Below, piece by piece: positions 1 through 9,117 of a stretch of 64,000 bases of DNA. The position numbers and the translations under genes were made by a program. Source of the DNA: Streptomyces sp. NBC_01224 (lineage in GTDB: Bacteria; Actinomycetota; Actinomycetes; Streptomycetales; Streptomycetaceae); NCBI RefSeq assembly GCF_036002945.1, contig NZ_CP108529.1, positions 3,224,001 to 3,288,000 of the forward strand, read 5' to 3'. A model generated the notes under the pieces. The model searched no databases. It was not told where the DNA came from and worked only from the letters and a program-made list of their open reading frames with translations. The stretch's first letter is position 1; every line of letters begins with the position of its first letter.

Positions 1-84
1 GGCTAGCCTGATCCCGTCATAACGGTTAATTAGCTGCCAAATGGACCGGACAGAGAAGTCGTACACGGAAGAAGGAGGCGCACC

Positions 85-1359
85 ATGGCGGCAGGCGCCC
101 CCCGGATCTTCGTCTCGCACCTCGCCGGCGTCCCGGTCTTCGATCCCAACGGCGATCAGGTGGGCCGCCTCCGCGACCTGGTCGCGATGCTGCGGGTCGG
201 TGGCCGGCCGCCCCGGTTGCTCGGCCTGGTCGTCGAGGTGCTCAGCCGCCGCCGGATCTTCCTCCCGATGACCCGGGTGACGGGGATCGAGTCCGGTCAG
301 GTCATCACCACCGGTGTCGTCAACATGCGGCGCTTCGAGCAGCGGCCCACCGAACGCCTGGTGCTCGGCGAGTTCCTCGACCGGCGGGTCCGCCTCGTGG
401 AGACCGGCGAGGAGGTCACCGTCCTCGACGTCTCGGTGTCGCAGCTCCCGGCCCGCCGCGACTGGGAGATCGACAAGTACTTCGTACGCAAGGGCAAGGG
501 CGGGGCGCTGCGGCGCAAGGGCGAGACCTTGACCGTCGAATGGTCGGCGGTCAGTGGTTTCTCGCTGGAGGAGGACGGGCAGGGCGCCGAATCCCTGGTC
601 GCCACGTTCGAGCAGCTGCGGCCGACCGACGTGGCCAACGCGCTGCACCATCTGTCGCCGAAGCGACGGGCCGAGGTAGCGGCCGCGCTCGACGACGACC
701 GGCTCGCCGACGTCCTGGAGGAGTTGCCCGAGGACGACCAGGTGGAGATCATCGGCAAGCTCCAGGAGGAGCGCGCCGCCGATGTCCTGGAGGCCATGGA
801 CCCGGACGACGCGGCCGACCTGCTGTCCGAACTGCCCGAGGACGACAAGGAGCGGCTGCTGGCCCTGATGCGTCCGGACGACGCGGCGGATGTGCGGCGC
901 CTCATGTCGTACGCGGAACGGACCGCCGGCGGCCTGATGACCACCGAGCCGATCATTCTGCGGCCGGACGCGACGGTCGCCGACGCGCTCGCACGGGTCC
1001 GGCAGGCGGACCTGTCCCCCGCACTCGCCGCCCAGGTGTACGTGTGCCGCTCGCCGGACGAGACTCCGACCGGCAGGTACCTGGGCACCGTGCACTTCCA
1101 GCGGCTGCTGCGGGATCCGCCGTACGCCCTGGTCAGTTCTATCGTCGACAGCGATCTCGTCCCCCTCACCCCGGACACCCCTTTGTCGGCCGTGACGAGC
1201 TATCTGGCCGCGTACAACCTGGTCTCGGTGCCGGTCGTGGACGAGAGCGGATCCCTGCTCGGCGCCGTGACCGTCGACGACGTACTCGACCACCTGCTGC
1301 CCGAGGACTGGCGGGAGACCGACTTCCACGGTGCGGAGGAGGTCGCCCGTGGCCGGTGA
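85..1359 (+). CDS. MgtE_N/CBS-domain protein lacking the MgtE channel
   Basis: A 424-residue soluble protein. An N-terminal PRC-barrel-like region (about residues 8-80, starting IFVSHLAGVPVFD) is followed by an MgtE N-terminal helical superhelix (about 173-280, with the repeated LPEDD and DPDDAADLL motifs) and a CBS pair (about 285-415). In true MgtE magnesium channels this module senses cytoplasmic Mg2+ and gates a C-terminal membrane domain. Here the protein stops after the CBS pair and has no membrane segment. The ATG is preceded by GAAGGAGG. Its stop overlaps the next gene, a membrane protein, so I infer they work together. M. tuberculosis has a similar MgtE-like protein near mrp. The family assignment is solid; the function is inferred. 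Confidence 0.88.
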   Translation: MAAGAPRIFVSHLAGVPVFDPNGDQVGRLRDLVAMLRVGGRPPRLLGLVVEVLSRRRIFLPMTRVTGIESGQVITTGVVNMRRFEQRPTERLVLGEFLDRRVRLVETGEEVTVLDVSVSQLPARRDWEIDKYFVRKGKGGALRRKGETLTVEWSAVSGFSLEEDGQGAESLVATFEQLRPTDVANALHHLSPKRRAEVAAALDDDRLADVLEELPEDDQVEIIGKLQEERAADVLEAMDPDDAADLLSELPEDDKERLLALMRPDDAADVRRLMSYAERTAGGLMTTEPIILRPDATVADALARVRQADLSPALAAQVYVCRSPDETPTGRYLGTVHFQRLLRDPPYALVSSIVDSDLVPLTPDTPLSAVTSYLAAYNLVSVPVVDESGSLLGAVTVDDVLDHLLPEDWRETDFHGAEEVARGR

Positions 1360-1906
1360 GGACCGCACGAAGGGGGCGCCGACAGGTGCCTCGGGCATCG
1401 CGCGCCCGCCCCGTTACCGGCTGGACCAGCCGAAGGCCCCGCGGCGGCGGCTGCTGCCCGCATACGACCCCGAGTCGTTCGGCCGGCTCTCCGAACGGAT
1501 CGCCCGGTTCCTGGGCACCTGGCGATTCATCGCCTGGATGACACTGGTCATCATCGCCTGGGTGGTGTGGAACGCCTTCGCGCCCGTGGGGTGGCGGTTC
1601 GACGGGTACCCGTTCATCTTCCTGACGCTGATCCTGTCGCTCCAGGCCTCGTACGCGGCCCCGCTGATCCTGCTCGCGCAGAACCGGCAGGCCGACCGCG
1701 ACCGGGTCACCTACGAGCAGGACCGCAAGCAGAACGAGCGCTCCATCGCGGACACCGAGTACCTCACCCGCGAGATCGCGGCACTGCGGATGGGGCTCGG
1801 CGAGGTCGCCACCCGCGACTGGATCCGCTCCGAACTGGAAGACCTCATGAGGGACCTGGACGACCGGCGTGCCCTATTCCCGGCCGAGAGTGACGAAGAC
1901 CGCTGA
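1349..1906 (+). CDS. DUF1003 family membrane protein
   Basis: A 185-residue protein read from a GTG that overlaps the end of the upstream MgtE-like gene by 11 bp, with GGAGGA just upstream, so the two are probably translationally coupled. A basic, proline-rich N-terminus leads into two membrane segments (about residues 57-79 and 87-111) with a short loop. The long charged C-terminal part (QADRDRVTYEQDRKQNERS) is predicted helical or coiled coil. This architecture matches DUF1003 proteins, whose function is unknown. An in-frame start 18 bases upstream exists but has no better ribosome-binding site. Confidence 0.82.
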   Translation: MAGEDRTKGAPTGASGIARPPRYRLDQPKAPRRRLLPAYDPESFGRLSERIARFLGTWRFIAWMTLVIIAWVVWNAFAPVGWRFDGYPFIFLTLILSLQASYAAPLILLAQNRQADRDRVTYEQDRKQNERSIADTEYLTREIAALRMGLGEVATRDWIRSELEDLMRDLDDRRALFPAESDEDR

Positions 1907-1950
1907 CGGGGCTACTCGCGCGTAGCAGCAGGCGCCGTAACATCGTCCGT

Positions 1951-3084
1951 ATGGCTACGGAAGACGCGGTGCTTGAGGCACTGGCGACAGTGAACGACCC
2001 GGAGATCCACCGTCCGATCACCGAACTCGGCATGGTGAAGTCGGTCGAGATCGATGCTGACGGTGCGGTCGCTGTCACGGTGTATCTCACGGTGTCCGGC
2101 TGCCCGATGCGCGAGACCATCACCAAGAACGTGACCGACGCGGTGGCGAAGGTCGAAGGCGTCACGCGCGTCGACGTCACGCTCGATGTGATGAGCGACG
2201 AACAGCGCAAGGAACTGACGTCCTCGCTGCGCGGCGGTACGGCGGAGCGCGAGGTGCCGTTCGCCAAGCCCGGCTCGCTGACCCGGGTCTACGCGGTGGC
2301 ATCCGGCAAGGGCGGCGTCGGCAAGTCGTCGGTCACGGTGAACCTGGCGGCCGCGATGGTGGCCGACGGCCTCAAGGTCGGTGTCGTGGACGCGGACATC
2401 TACGGGCACAGCGTGCCGCGGATGCTCGGCGCGGACGGCAAGCCGACCCAGGTCGAGAACATGATCATGCCGCCGTCGGCGCACGGCGTGAAGGTCATCT
2501 CCATCGGCATGTTCACCCCGGGCAACGCCCCGGTGGTGTGGCGCGGACCGATGCTGCACCGAGCACTCCAGCAGTTCCTCGCCGACGTGTACTGGGGCGA
2601 CCTGGACGTCCTGCTGCTCGACCTGCCGCCGGGCACCGGTGACATCGCGATCTCGGTGGCACAGCTCGTGCCGAACGCCGAGATCCTGGTCGTCACGACC
2701 CCGCAGCAGGCGGCGGCCGAGGTGGCCGAGCGGGCCGGTTCGATCGCCGTGCAGACTCACCAGAAGATCGTCGGTGTCGTCGAGAACATGTCGGGGCTCC
2801 CGTGCCCGCACTGCGACGAGATGGTCGATGTGTTCGGTACCGGCGGTGGCCGGAAGGTCGCCGAGGGCCTGACGAAGACGGTCGGCGCGGAGGTGCCGGT
2901 GCTCGGCTCCATCCCGATCGACGTACGGCTGCGCGAGGGTGGCGACGAGGGCAAGCCGGTCGTCCTGTCCGACCCGGACTCCCCGGCCGGCAAGGCACTC
3001 CGCACCATCGCGGACAAGCTGGGAGGCCGTCAGCGCGGCCTGTCGGGCATGTCGCTGGGAATCACCCCGCGCAACAAGTTCTGA
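1951..3084 (+). CDS. mrp: Mrp/NBP35-family P-loop ATPase, Fe-S cluster carrier
   Basis: A 377-residue protein with an N-terminal MIP18/DUF59 domain (about residues 1-90) and a C-terminal Mrp/ApbC ATPase domain. The deviant Walker A GKGGVGKSS lies near residue 120, a Walker B-like LLLDLPPGTGD near 225, and the CPHC cluster-binding motif near 285. Members bind and transfer iron-sulfur clusters in the cytoplasm. The ATG lies 45 bases after the DUF1003 gene. A perfect 15-bp hairpin 16 bases after the stop ends the transcript. The same family sits near tatB and htrA in mycobacteria. Confidence 0.93.
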   Translation: MATEDAVLEALATVNDPEIHRPITELGMVKSVEIDADGAVAVTVYLTVSGCPMRETITKNVTDAVAKVEGVTRVDVTLDVMSDEQRKELTSSLRGGTAEREVPFAKPGSLTRVYAVASGKGGVGKSSVTVNLAAAMVADGLKVGVVDADIYGHSVPRMLGADGKPTQVENMIMPPSAHGVKVISIGMFTPGNAPVVWRGPMLHRALQQFLADVYWGDLDVLLLDLPPGTGDIAISVAQLVPNAEILVVTTPQQAAAEVAERAGSIAVQTHQKIVGVVENMSGLPCPHCDEMVDVFGTGGGRKVAEGLTKTVGAEVPVLGSIPIDVRLREGGDEGKPVVLSDPDSPAGKALRTIADKLGGRQRGLSGMSLGITPRNKF

Positions 3085-3100
3085 GCGGGGACGAAGGCAT

Positions 3101-3135
3101 CGCCGGGCGGGCCTGATTTCCAGGCCCGCCCGGCG
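3101..3135. terminator. Hairpin terminator between convergent genes
   Basis: A perfect 15-bp GC-rich inverted repeat (3101-3115 with 3121-3135) closes a 5-base loop. It lies just after the mrp stop, with the minus-strand gene ending at 3208 facing it. Being symmetrical, it could stop transcription from both sides. Confidence 0.8.
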
Positions 3136-3142
3136 AGACCGA

Positions 3143-3160
3143 GCCCGGCCGGCGATTGAG
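3143..3160 (-). repeat. Copy of a dispersed intergenic repeat (CAATCGCCGG type)
   Basis: Read on the minus strand this gives CTCAATCGCCGGCCGGGC, closely related to the stretches at 9021-9040 and 12791-12810. All three lie just outside gene ends, where such repeats are often found in Streptomyces genomes. Confidence 0.5.
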
Positions 3161-3207
3161 AACAAAGCGGCAACCGGCCATGACCGGTCACCGCCCACCG
3201 CTCCGCC

Positions 3208-3867
3208 CTACGCGTACGTCGCGATGTCGCCGACCACCGAGAACCCCAGTCCGTACGCGCTCATCCCCCGCCCGTACGCCCCGATGTGCACCCCGCCGTG
3301 CGCCGACCCCGCCAGCACCCAGCCGAACTCGGACTCGCGGTAGTGGAACGGCACCGGGACACCGTCCACCGGCAGCGACAGCGCCGACCATGCGGGACCG
3401 TCCAGATCGTCGGCGAGTTCGAACGCAGTCTCCGTCTGCTGGTCCAGCCAGTCGTCACGCAGTGTGTGATCCATCTGCGGGGGCCACGTACAGGCGAGCA
3501 GGCCGGACCCGGCCAGCCAGGCCGCGGAGGAGACCGTGGTCGCGTCCAGAACCCCCGTACCGTCACCGCTGTGCCGCACCGGGCTGCTGGCCACCGTCAC
3601 GACGACAGCGAATCGTTGCTTCTCGACACCCGAGTCGGCCCGTACCGACGGCTCGTCACCATGCCCGATGGAACCGTGCTGCACGGTGCCGTCCGCCGCG
3701 GTGCCCACCTGCATCGGCCAACGCGGCCCGGTGAAGGCCTCGTCCAGTCCGTACCAGGGAAACGGAGCTGCCAGAAAACCGTCGACAGTACGCCGGGCCG
3801 CCGATACCCCCTCTGCGGTGACTGTGCTCGGCGCACCTTCCGCGCCCACCCGACTGGTCGTCTCCAT
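3208..3867 (-). CDS. Hypothetical protein
   Basis: A 219-residue protein with no domain I recognise. The ATG at 3867 has GAGGAGG at a good distance, which favours it over the much longer open frame upstream that would run into tatB. There is no signal peptide or membrane segment. The sequence is acidic, with many aromatic residues (FPWYGLDEAFTGPRWPMQVG) and an ending typical of a globular fold. It lies downstream of tatB on the same strand, about 118 bases after the tatB stop, so it may be read through from that operon. Confidence 0.72.
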   Translation of the reverse strand: METTSRVGAEGAPSTVTAEGVSAARRTVDGFLAAPFPWYGLDEAFTGPRWPMQVGTAADGTVQHGSIGHGDEPSVRADSGVEKQRFAVVVTVASSPVRHSGDGTGVLDATTVSSAAWLAGSGLLACTWPPQMDHTLRDDWLDQQTETAFELADDLDGPAWSALSLPVDGVPVPFHYRESEFGWVLAGSAHGGVHIGAYGRGMSAYGLGFSVVGDIATYA

Positions 3868-3985
3868 CTGCCCGGCCGCCTCCTCGATCCCTTGCGTCCG
3901 GAGCGGCCCGCCCCCCACGGGCGTCCTCACAACCGGACAGATGGAGAATAGCCATACCGTCCGGACGAGTCGGGATTGACTGCTG

Positions 3986-4471
3986 TCAGGTGGCGTCTGC
4001 GTCGAACGGCGGGCGGTCGTCCTTCGTGGGCTGTTCACGCTTCTTGAGCAGGTCCGGAGTACCGGCGGAGCCGTTGGCCGCGGTGATCGCCGAGCCGCTC
4101 GACACGCCGCTCCGGGAGTCGGCTGACTCCACGGCGGCGTTCTCCCGGCCGTTCACCGCGTCGGTGACCTCGGCCAGATCCTTGCGCAGGTCGAAGCTCT
4201 CGCGGATCTCCTTCAGCCCCAGATCGTCATTGCCGTCCATGAGCTGCTTGCGGACGAACGTCTTGGGGTTGAGGTCCTCGAACTCGAAGTCCTTGAACTC
4301 CGGGCCGAGCTCCGTACGGATGTCCTCCTTGGCACTCTCCGAGAACTCACGGATCTTACGGATGAAGCGCGAGGCGTCCTGGATGACCTTGGGCAGCTTG
4401 TCCGGGCCGAAGATCAGCACGCCCAGGATCGCGAGCGTCACCAGCTCCAGTGGGCCTATGTCATTGAACAC
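3986..4471 (-). CDS. tatB: Sec-independent protein translocase subunit TatB
   Basis: A 161-residue protein starting at a GTG (FNDIGPLELVTL) with GAGGAG upstream. One membrane segment at residues 3-20 is followed by the TatA/B hinge (FGPDKLPK), an amphipathic helix and a long, polar, disordered C-terminal tail, as usual for actinobacterial TatB. TatB is part of the receptor complex for folded precursors with twin-arginine signals. tatA and tatC are not in the window. It follows the HtrA-type gene on the same strand, the order found in M. tuberculosis (htrA-tatB). Confidence 0.92.
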   Translation of the reverse strand: MFNDIGPLELVTLAILGVLIFGPDKLPKVIQDASRFIRKIREFSESAKEDIRTELGPEFKDFEFEDLNPKTFVRKQLMDGNDDLGLKEIRESFDLRKDLAEVTDAVNGRENAAVESADSRSGVSSGSAITAANGSAGTPDLLKKREQPTKDDRPPFDADAT

Positions 4472-4570
4472 CCTGTTGCTCCTCGTGTTCTCCGAGACCA
4501 GGTCGGTTGTGGTCCGGACCCGGCCCACGGTACCGGTCGATACTGTCCGCGCGGTAGCGTCCCGTGGCTG

Positions 4571-6226
4571 TCACGTGCCGGTTGCCGAACCAAGAGTCAA
4601 AGAGATGGACAGGTCTTTACCACCACGGGTCAGGCCGAGGTCCAGACGGTCGCCGGGCCGGTGGGCGCGGATCTTCACGATCAGTTCCTCGCCGCTGTGC
4701 ACCCGCCTGCCGTCGACCTCGGTGATGACGTCCCCCGGCTTGATCCCGGCCTTGGCACCGGGCCCGTCGGGCGTCACCGCGGGCTTACCGGCCGCACCCT
4801 TCGTACCGACCTTGGCGCCGTCCCCCGTGTACTTCATGTCCAACGTGACGCCGATCACCGGGTGGGTGGCCTTCCCCGTGTTGATCAGTTCCTCGGCGAC
4901 CCGCTTGCCCTGGTTGATCGGGATGGCGAAGCCGAGACCGATGGAGCCTGCCTGCCCGCCCTCGGTGCTCGAACCGCTGTCGGCGGCACGGATGGCGCTG
5001 TTGATGCCTATGACATGGGCGTCGGTGTCGACGAGCGGACCGCCGGAGTTGCCCGGGTTGATCGGGGCATCGGTCTGCAGCGCGTCGACGTAACTGATGT
5101 CGCTGCCGTCGCCCTTCTCGCCGCCCGCCGTGATCGGCCGGTCCTTGGCGCTGATGATGCCGGAGGTCACGGTGTTGGACAGGTCGAAGGGTGCGCCGAT
5201 GGCCACCACGGGGTCGCCGACCTGCACATTGTCGGAGTTGCCCAGCGGCAGCGGCTTGAGGCCGGAGACGCCGGTGACCTTGACCACGGCCAGGTCGTAG
5301 CCGCTGTCCTTGCCGACGACTTCGGCGCGCGCGGTCTCGCCGCCGCTGAACGTCACAGTGATCTCGCCGGAGGACCCGGCCGGGGCGACAACATGGTTGT
5401 TGGTGAGGATGTGGCCGGAGTTGTCGAGAACGAAGCCCGTACCGGTGCCGGATTCGGTGGTGCCGCTGACATGGAGAGTGACCACGCTGGGCAGGGCGCT
5501 GGCGGCGATGCCCGCGACGCTGTCGGGTGCGCGGCCGCCGCTGTTGTGACCGGTCTGCGGAAGCTCGACCTGGGTCAGGCCGCCGTTGCGCTCGATGTAG
5601 GCGCCGATGCCGCCCGCCACCAGTGCGAGCAGCACCGCACCGACGAGGAGGGAGCCGCGGCGGTTCTTCTTGCGGCCGCCGTCGGCCCCGAGCGGCGGAC
5701 CCGGATTGGTCAGCGGCTGCCGGGGCGCACCCCAGGGGTCGTACTGGAGCCACTGCGTCGGCTGCTGAGGCGGAGGCGGGGGCGGGGGCGGGGGCGTGAA
5801 GCCGGGGGCGGGTGAGGTGGGGATGCCGGCGCCGTTCGTACCCGCGTACTGCGGGGGTACGACGGTGCCGTGTGCCGGGGTCGGGACCGGTCGCTGTACG
5901 GGTGGTGCGGGCGCCCAGGGGCCGGGGCCACCGTACGGCGGGGTGCTGTACTGATCGGGCTCGTGCAGTGGCGCTACGGGCTGCGTGGCCGCTACGGACG
6001 CCATGGGCTCGGGTGCGAGCGGGTATGACACCGGCTCGGGTGCCGACGGCTGAGGGGGCACGTCGGCTGTGTGTCCTTCCGTCGCGCCCGTCGCGCCCGT
6101 CACGTCGGCCGTGGGCGCCGTGTCCTCGACGGGGATCGGCTCGTCCGGCGCGGTGCGGGTGGTACCTCCCGCCGTGGGCCGGCTCCACCACTTCGCCTTC
6201 GGCCCGGTGGACTTCCCGTCTTCCAT
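4571..6226 (-). CDS. HtrA/DegP-type membrane-anchored serine protease
   Basis: A 551-residue protein. A long Pro/Ala-rich cytoplasmic N-terminus (about 1-190) precedes one membrane segment (SLLVGAVLLALVAGGIGAYI). The extracellular trypsin-like domain carries the catalytic triad in TNNHVVAP (His), GYDLAVVKV (Asp) and NPGNSGGPLV (Ser). A C-terminal PDZ domain (about 460-545) contains GAKAGIKPGDVITEVDGR. The family degrades or refolds damaged envelope proteins. It lies downstream of the anti-sigma gene on the same strand, as in mycobacteria, so it probably belongs to that sigma factor's envelope-stress response. All catalytic residues are present. Confidence 0.93.
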   Translation of the reverse strand: MEDGKSTGPKAKWWSRPTAGGTTRTAPDEPIPVEDTAPTADVTGATGATEGHTADVPPQPSAPEPVSYPLAPEPMASVAATQPVAPLHEPDQYSTPPYGGPGPWAPAPPVQRPVPTPAHGTVVPPQYAGTNGAGIPTSPAPGFTPPPPPPPPPQQPTQWLQYDPWGAPRQPLTNPGPPLGADGGRKKNRRGSLLVGAVLLALVAGGIGAYIERNGGLTQVELPQTGHNSGGRAPDSVAGIAASALPSVVTLHVSGTTESGTGTGFVLDNSGHILTNNHVVAPAGSSGEITVTFSGGETARAEVVGKDSGYDLAVVKVTGVSGLKPLPLGNSDNVQVGDPVVAIGAPFDLSNTVTSGIISAKDRPITAGGEKGDGSDISYVDALQTDAPINPGNSGGPLVDTDAHVIGINSAIRAADSGSSTEGGQAGSIGLGFAIPINQGKRVAEELINTGKATHPVIGVTLDMKYTGDGAKVGTKGAAGKPAVTPDGPGAKAGIKPGDVITEVDGRRVHSGEELIVKIRAHRPGDRLDLGLTRGGKDLSISLTLGSATGT

Positions 6227-6348
6227 GCTCTCCCCGCAACTGCCGCGTCTGGCCTGTGCACGCCCCGGCAGGGGCGTCCGTCCCGGAATTCCTCCCGGAA
6301 TTCAACCAGGTTTGCGAATGTCTGCGCAGACCCCGGCGCAGACCCCGG

Positions 6349-7359
6349 TCAGCGCCGGGAGGAAAGCGGCAGACCGCGATCGGCGGGGGTGGGGAGGGCC
6401 GAGGCCGACGGCGACGTCCAGGACGGCGGTGCGGAGGGCTCCGGGGGCTGTGGGGCCAGTCGTCCGAGCACGTGGGCGAAGAGCGGGGTGGTGCCGGTCG
6501 GGCGTATCAGAGGTGGCGCGGACACATTGGTCAGAACCTGAACGGCAAAGGTGTTCTCCGCGAGACTTCCCGTGGAGAGCAGCGCGGGAGCGGTGGAAGG
6601 CACCGCCGGTGTGGCCTCCGGCACGGGTGGTGGGGCAGCGTCCGCCGTCGAGCCGTCGCCCGCCCCCGTAGCGGAAAGGGTGCCCTGGCTGCCACCGCCA
6701 CGGCGGCTCACCGAGCTGCCGCTCTCGCTGCGGGATTCGGTGTCGAGCGGGTTCGCGGTGTTTCCGGCGCCCGCGGCCCGGGCCGGGGAGCTGGGGCCTG
6801 CCCCCGTCGGCAGGGCACCGCCCAGGGCGATGGCCGCCAGCGATACGGCGCTGGCCGCTGCGAAGGCGAACCTCCGGCCGCGCCACGGCGAGCGGTCTCC
6901 CTCACGGCCGACCTCATGGATCCGGAAGCCCGAACGGGAGGAGCCACCCGGCAGTACGGCGGTCGAGCCGTGCGGGGCCGGAAGGAAGCCAAAACTCCCC
7001 AGTGACGAATTCCCCGGCGAATCCGTGCGGCTCCCGGACGGCTGGATCATGGGGAAGAGCCCGTCGGCGAAGGGCCCGGAGCCGCCGAATGGTTTCCCCC
7101 GGTTGTCGTCGTCACCCCCCGGTCCCCCGGGAAGCCCCTGTAGCCGGGCGAGGAATCCCTCGGACGGCGAAGGCGGGGCGGACTGTGCGAAGACACTCTT
7201 CAGCCGCCGCTGGGCGGCAGCCTCGGCCTTGCACTTGGCGCAGGTCGCGAGGTGGGCAAGCACCCGCTCTCGGGCATCGTGTTTCAGCTCACCGTCGACA
7301 AGCGCGGCGAGCCGGTCCCCCAGGTGCTGTTCCGCAGGGGTCGGAACTGTGCCACTCAC
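6349..7359 (-). CDS. Zinc-binding anti-sigma factor (RseA-like)
   Basis: A 336-residue protein whose GTG start overlaps the sigma factor stop in GTGA, so the two are translationally coupled. The N-terminus has the zinc-binding anti-sigma motif His36-x3-Cys40-x2-Cys43 (HLATCAKC). A long linker, a membrane segment near residues 165-185 and a Ser/Pro-rich extracellular tail follow. Such proteins hold the ECF sigma factor inactive until a redox or envelope signal releases it. The zinc cluster suggests response to thiol stress. A length of 336 is long for the family because of the low-complexity outer region. Confidence 0.88.
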   Translation of the reverse strand: MSGTVPTPAEQHLGDRLAALVDGELKHDARERVLAHLATCAKCKAEAAAQRRLKSVFAQSAPPSPSEGFLARLQGLPGGPGGDDDNRGKPFGGSGPFADGLFPMIQPSGSRTDSPGNSSLGSFGFLPAPHGSTAVLPGGSSRSGFRIHEVGREGDRSPWRGRRFAFAAASAVSLAAIALGGALPTGAGPSSPARAAGAGNTANPLDTESRSESGSSVSRRGGGSQGTLSATGAGDGSTADAAPPPVPEATPAVPSTAPALLSTGSLAENTFAVQVLTNVSAPPLIRPTGTTPLFAHVLGRLAPQPPEPSAPPSWTSPSASALPTPADRGLPLSSRR

Positions 7360-8111
7360 GCCGTTCCGCCCTCCCCTGCCAGGATCGCGCCCGCCAGCGA
7401 GCGCTGCTCGGCACGGGCCTCGGGCGAACGGTGCTGCAGCGCCTTGCGCAGATGCGAGCGACCGCGGTGGATACGGCTGCGCACGGTACCGAGCTTCACG
7501 CCCAGCGTCGCGGCGATCTCCTCGTACGAGAGGCCCTCGATGTCACAGAGCACGACAGCGGCACGGAATTCGGGCGCGAGGGTGTCCAGCGCCTGCTGCA
7601 CATCCGCGTCGAAGTGGGTGTCGTTGAAGACCTGCTGCGGGGACGGTTCACGGCTCGGCAGCCGCTCGGCGGCGTCGTCGCCGAGGGAGTCGAAGCGGAT
7701 CCGCTGCTTACGACGGACCATGTCCAGGAACAGGTTGGTCGTGATGCGGTGCAGCCAGCCCTCGAAGGTGCCCGGCGTATAGGTCGACAGCGACCGGAAC
7801 ACGCGTACGAAGACCTCCTGTGTGAGGTCCTCCGCATCGTGCTGGTTGCCCGTCAGCCGGTAGGCAAGGCGATAGACACGGCCGCTGTGCGTGCTGACGA
7901 TCTCTTCCCATGAGGGCGGCGTCCACGCCTGGGAGTCCGCGTCTGAGGCGAAGGTCGCGGTCGGTGCGTTGGAAGAACGGTCAGCGATGTTGGTCACGGA
8001 TTTCGGCTCACCCGCCGACCTGAGAAAGCGCCGCAGCACTCCTCCCCGATCCACAGGCGCAGCCGCACCTCCCCTATCGGCTCTGGTGGTGTCCAGTGGA
8101 GCCCCTACCAT
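7356..8111 (-). CDS. ECF RNA polymerase sigma factor (M. tuberculosis SigE-like)
   Basis: A 251-residue sigma-70 family factor. Region 2 ([20 protein letters not shown], about 70-140) recognises the -10 element and region 4 ([20 protein letters not shown], about 190-240) the -35 element. Regions 1.1 and 3 are absent, typical of ECF factors. The chosen ATG has GAGGTGG upstream. A GTG about 37 codons later (TNIADRS) would give a shorter protein without the N-terminal extension. The operon continues into the anti-sigma factor, the HtrA-type protease and tatB. This is not the cell-wall sigma E of S. coelicolor; synteny points to the mycobacterial SigE group. Confidence 0.93.
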   Translation of the reverse strand: MVGAPLDTTRADRGGAAAPVDRGGVLRRFLRSAGEPKSVTNIADRSSNAPTATFASDADSQAWTPPSWEEIVSTHSGRVYRLAYRLTGNQHDAEDLTQEVFVRVFRSLSTYTPGTFEGWLHRITTNLFLDMVRRKQRIRFDSLGDDAAERLPSREPSPQQVFNDTHFDADVQQALDTLAPEFRAAVVLCDIEGLSYEEIAATLGVKLGTVRSRIHRGRSHLRKALQHRSPEARAEQRSLAGAILAGEGGTA

Positions 8112-8292
8112 AGCCACCTCGCCCGTTAGCTCCGGATAAGCCTTTTTCCTGCTGGGGCCGGGGATCACCCGGGAACCGCCGGCCCGTGTCTCCCGGACCC
8201 GATCTGCGGGCCGGTTCCACGGGCTTTCCCCTGCTCCTGCATAACGCCCGGTCCCATCTGCGGGTTCCCGGGCACAGCGGATACAGTCACCG

Positions 8293-8958
8293 TTGCGCCA
8301 ACTACGGGGACAGGAGAGGGTCATTACCGCCAACCGGCAGACGAGCTGGGCGTTCGCCGACGCCTTTGTCCCCGAGGACGAAGCATTGCGCTGGGCCCGG
8401 GACCGGGCTCGGGAGGCAGGGCTCCGCTCGGTGTCGCCAGGTACCGGCGCCGCGCTGCGCTTGCTCGCTGCCACGACGGACGCCAAAGCGGTGGCCGAGA
8501 TCGGCACCGGGACCGGCGTGTCCGGACTCTATCTGCTGCACGGCATGCGGCCCGACGGGGTGCTGACCACGGTCGACCCGGAGCCCGAACGCCAGCAGTT
8601 CGCCCGTGAGGCGTTCCGGGCCGCAGGGTTCGCCGCCAATCGGGCCCGCTTCATTCCCGGCCGTGCCCTGGACGTACTGCCGCGGCTCGCGGACGGCGGA
8701 TACGACCTGGTGTTCTGCGACGGCGACCGGCTGGAGAGCCTGGACTGCCTCGCTGAATCGTTGCGCCTGCTGCGACCTGGTGGCCTGGTCTGCTTCGAGG
8801 GTGTCTTCGCGGACGGCCGTACGGTCGACTCGGCGGCGCAGCCCGCGGAGGTGCTGCGACTGCGGGAGCTGCTGCGTGCGGTGCGGGAGAGCCAGGAGCT
8901 GATGGCGACTTTGCTGCCGGTGGGCGACGGGTTGCTGTGCGCGGTGCGGCGGGGCTGA
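8293..8958 (+). CDS. O-methyltransferase, class I SAM-dependent
   Basis: About 211-221 residues with the AdoMet-binding motif I ([15 protein letters not shown]), an acidic motif II (TTVDPEPE) and DLVFCDGD, matching the O-methyltransferase-3 family. It is divergent from the sigma factor gene, as its mycobacterial counterpart is from sigE. The start is uncertain. The TTG used here lacks a ribosome-binding site. The best Shine-Dalgarno (AGGAG at 8312-8316) is correctly spaced for an ATT at 8323, giving a protein beginning ITANRQTSW. The substrate is unknown. Confidence 0.88.
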   Translation: MRQLRGQERVITANRQTSWAFADAFVPEDEALRWARDRAREAGLRSVSPGTGAALRLLAATTDAKAVAEIGTGTGVSGLYLLHGMRPDGVLTTVDPEPERQQFAREAFRAAGFAANRARFIPGRALDVLPRLADGGYDLVFCDGDRLESLDCLAESLRLLRPGGLVCFEGVFADGRTVDSAAQPAEVLRLRELLRAVRESQELMATLLPVGDGLLCAVRRG

Positions 8959-9020
8959 GGGGGCGGCGGGGGCAGGGCTCTCGCCCCGTGTCCCCCGTGC
9001 CTGGGGCAGCCGGGTGTCCT

Positions 9021-9040
9021 CAATCGCCGGACGGGCTTGA
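9021..9040 (+). repeat. Copy of a dispersed intergenic repeat (CAATCGCCGG type)
   Basis: CAATCGCCGGACGGGCTTGA lies between the O-methyltransferase stop and its terminator. It matches 12791-12810 at 18 of 20 positions. Confidence 0.5.
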
Positions 9041-9058
9041 TTCTGCTGAGCGTGAACG

Positions 9059-9099
9059 CATCACTGCCCCGGCACGGACACCGTGCCGGGGCAGTGATG
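9059..9099. terminator. Bidirectional hairpin terminator
   Basis: A perfect 19-bp inverted repeat (9059-9077 with 9081-9099) with a 3-base loop. It lies between the plus-strand O-methyltransferase and the minus-strand DUF3117 gene and can serve both. Confidence 0.85.
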
Positions 9100-9117
9100 A
9101 AGTGTGGGCGCCTCTGC

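Noticed and set aside
297..1178. Long antisense frame opposite the MgtE-like gene, and similar antisense frames elsewhere
   Set aside because: These are expected in very GC-rich DNA. They lack ribosome-binding sites and give Arg/Ser/Pro/Ala-rich translations without domains.
3868..4038. Upstream extension of the hypothetical gene at 3208-3867
   Set aside because: It would overlap tatB, and a good ribosome-binding site supports the later ATG at 3867.
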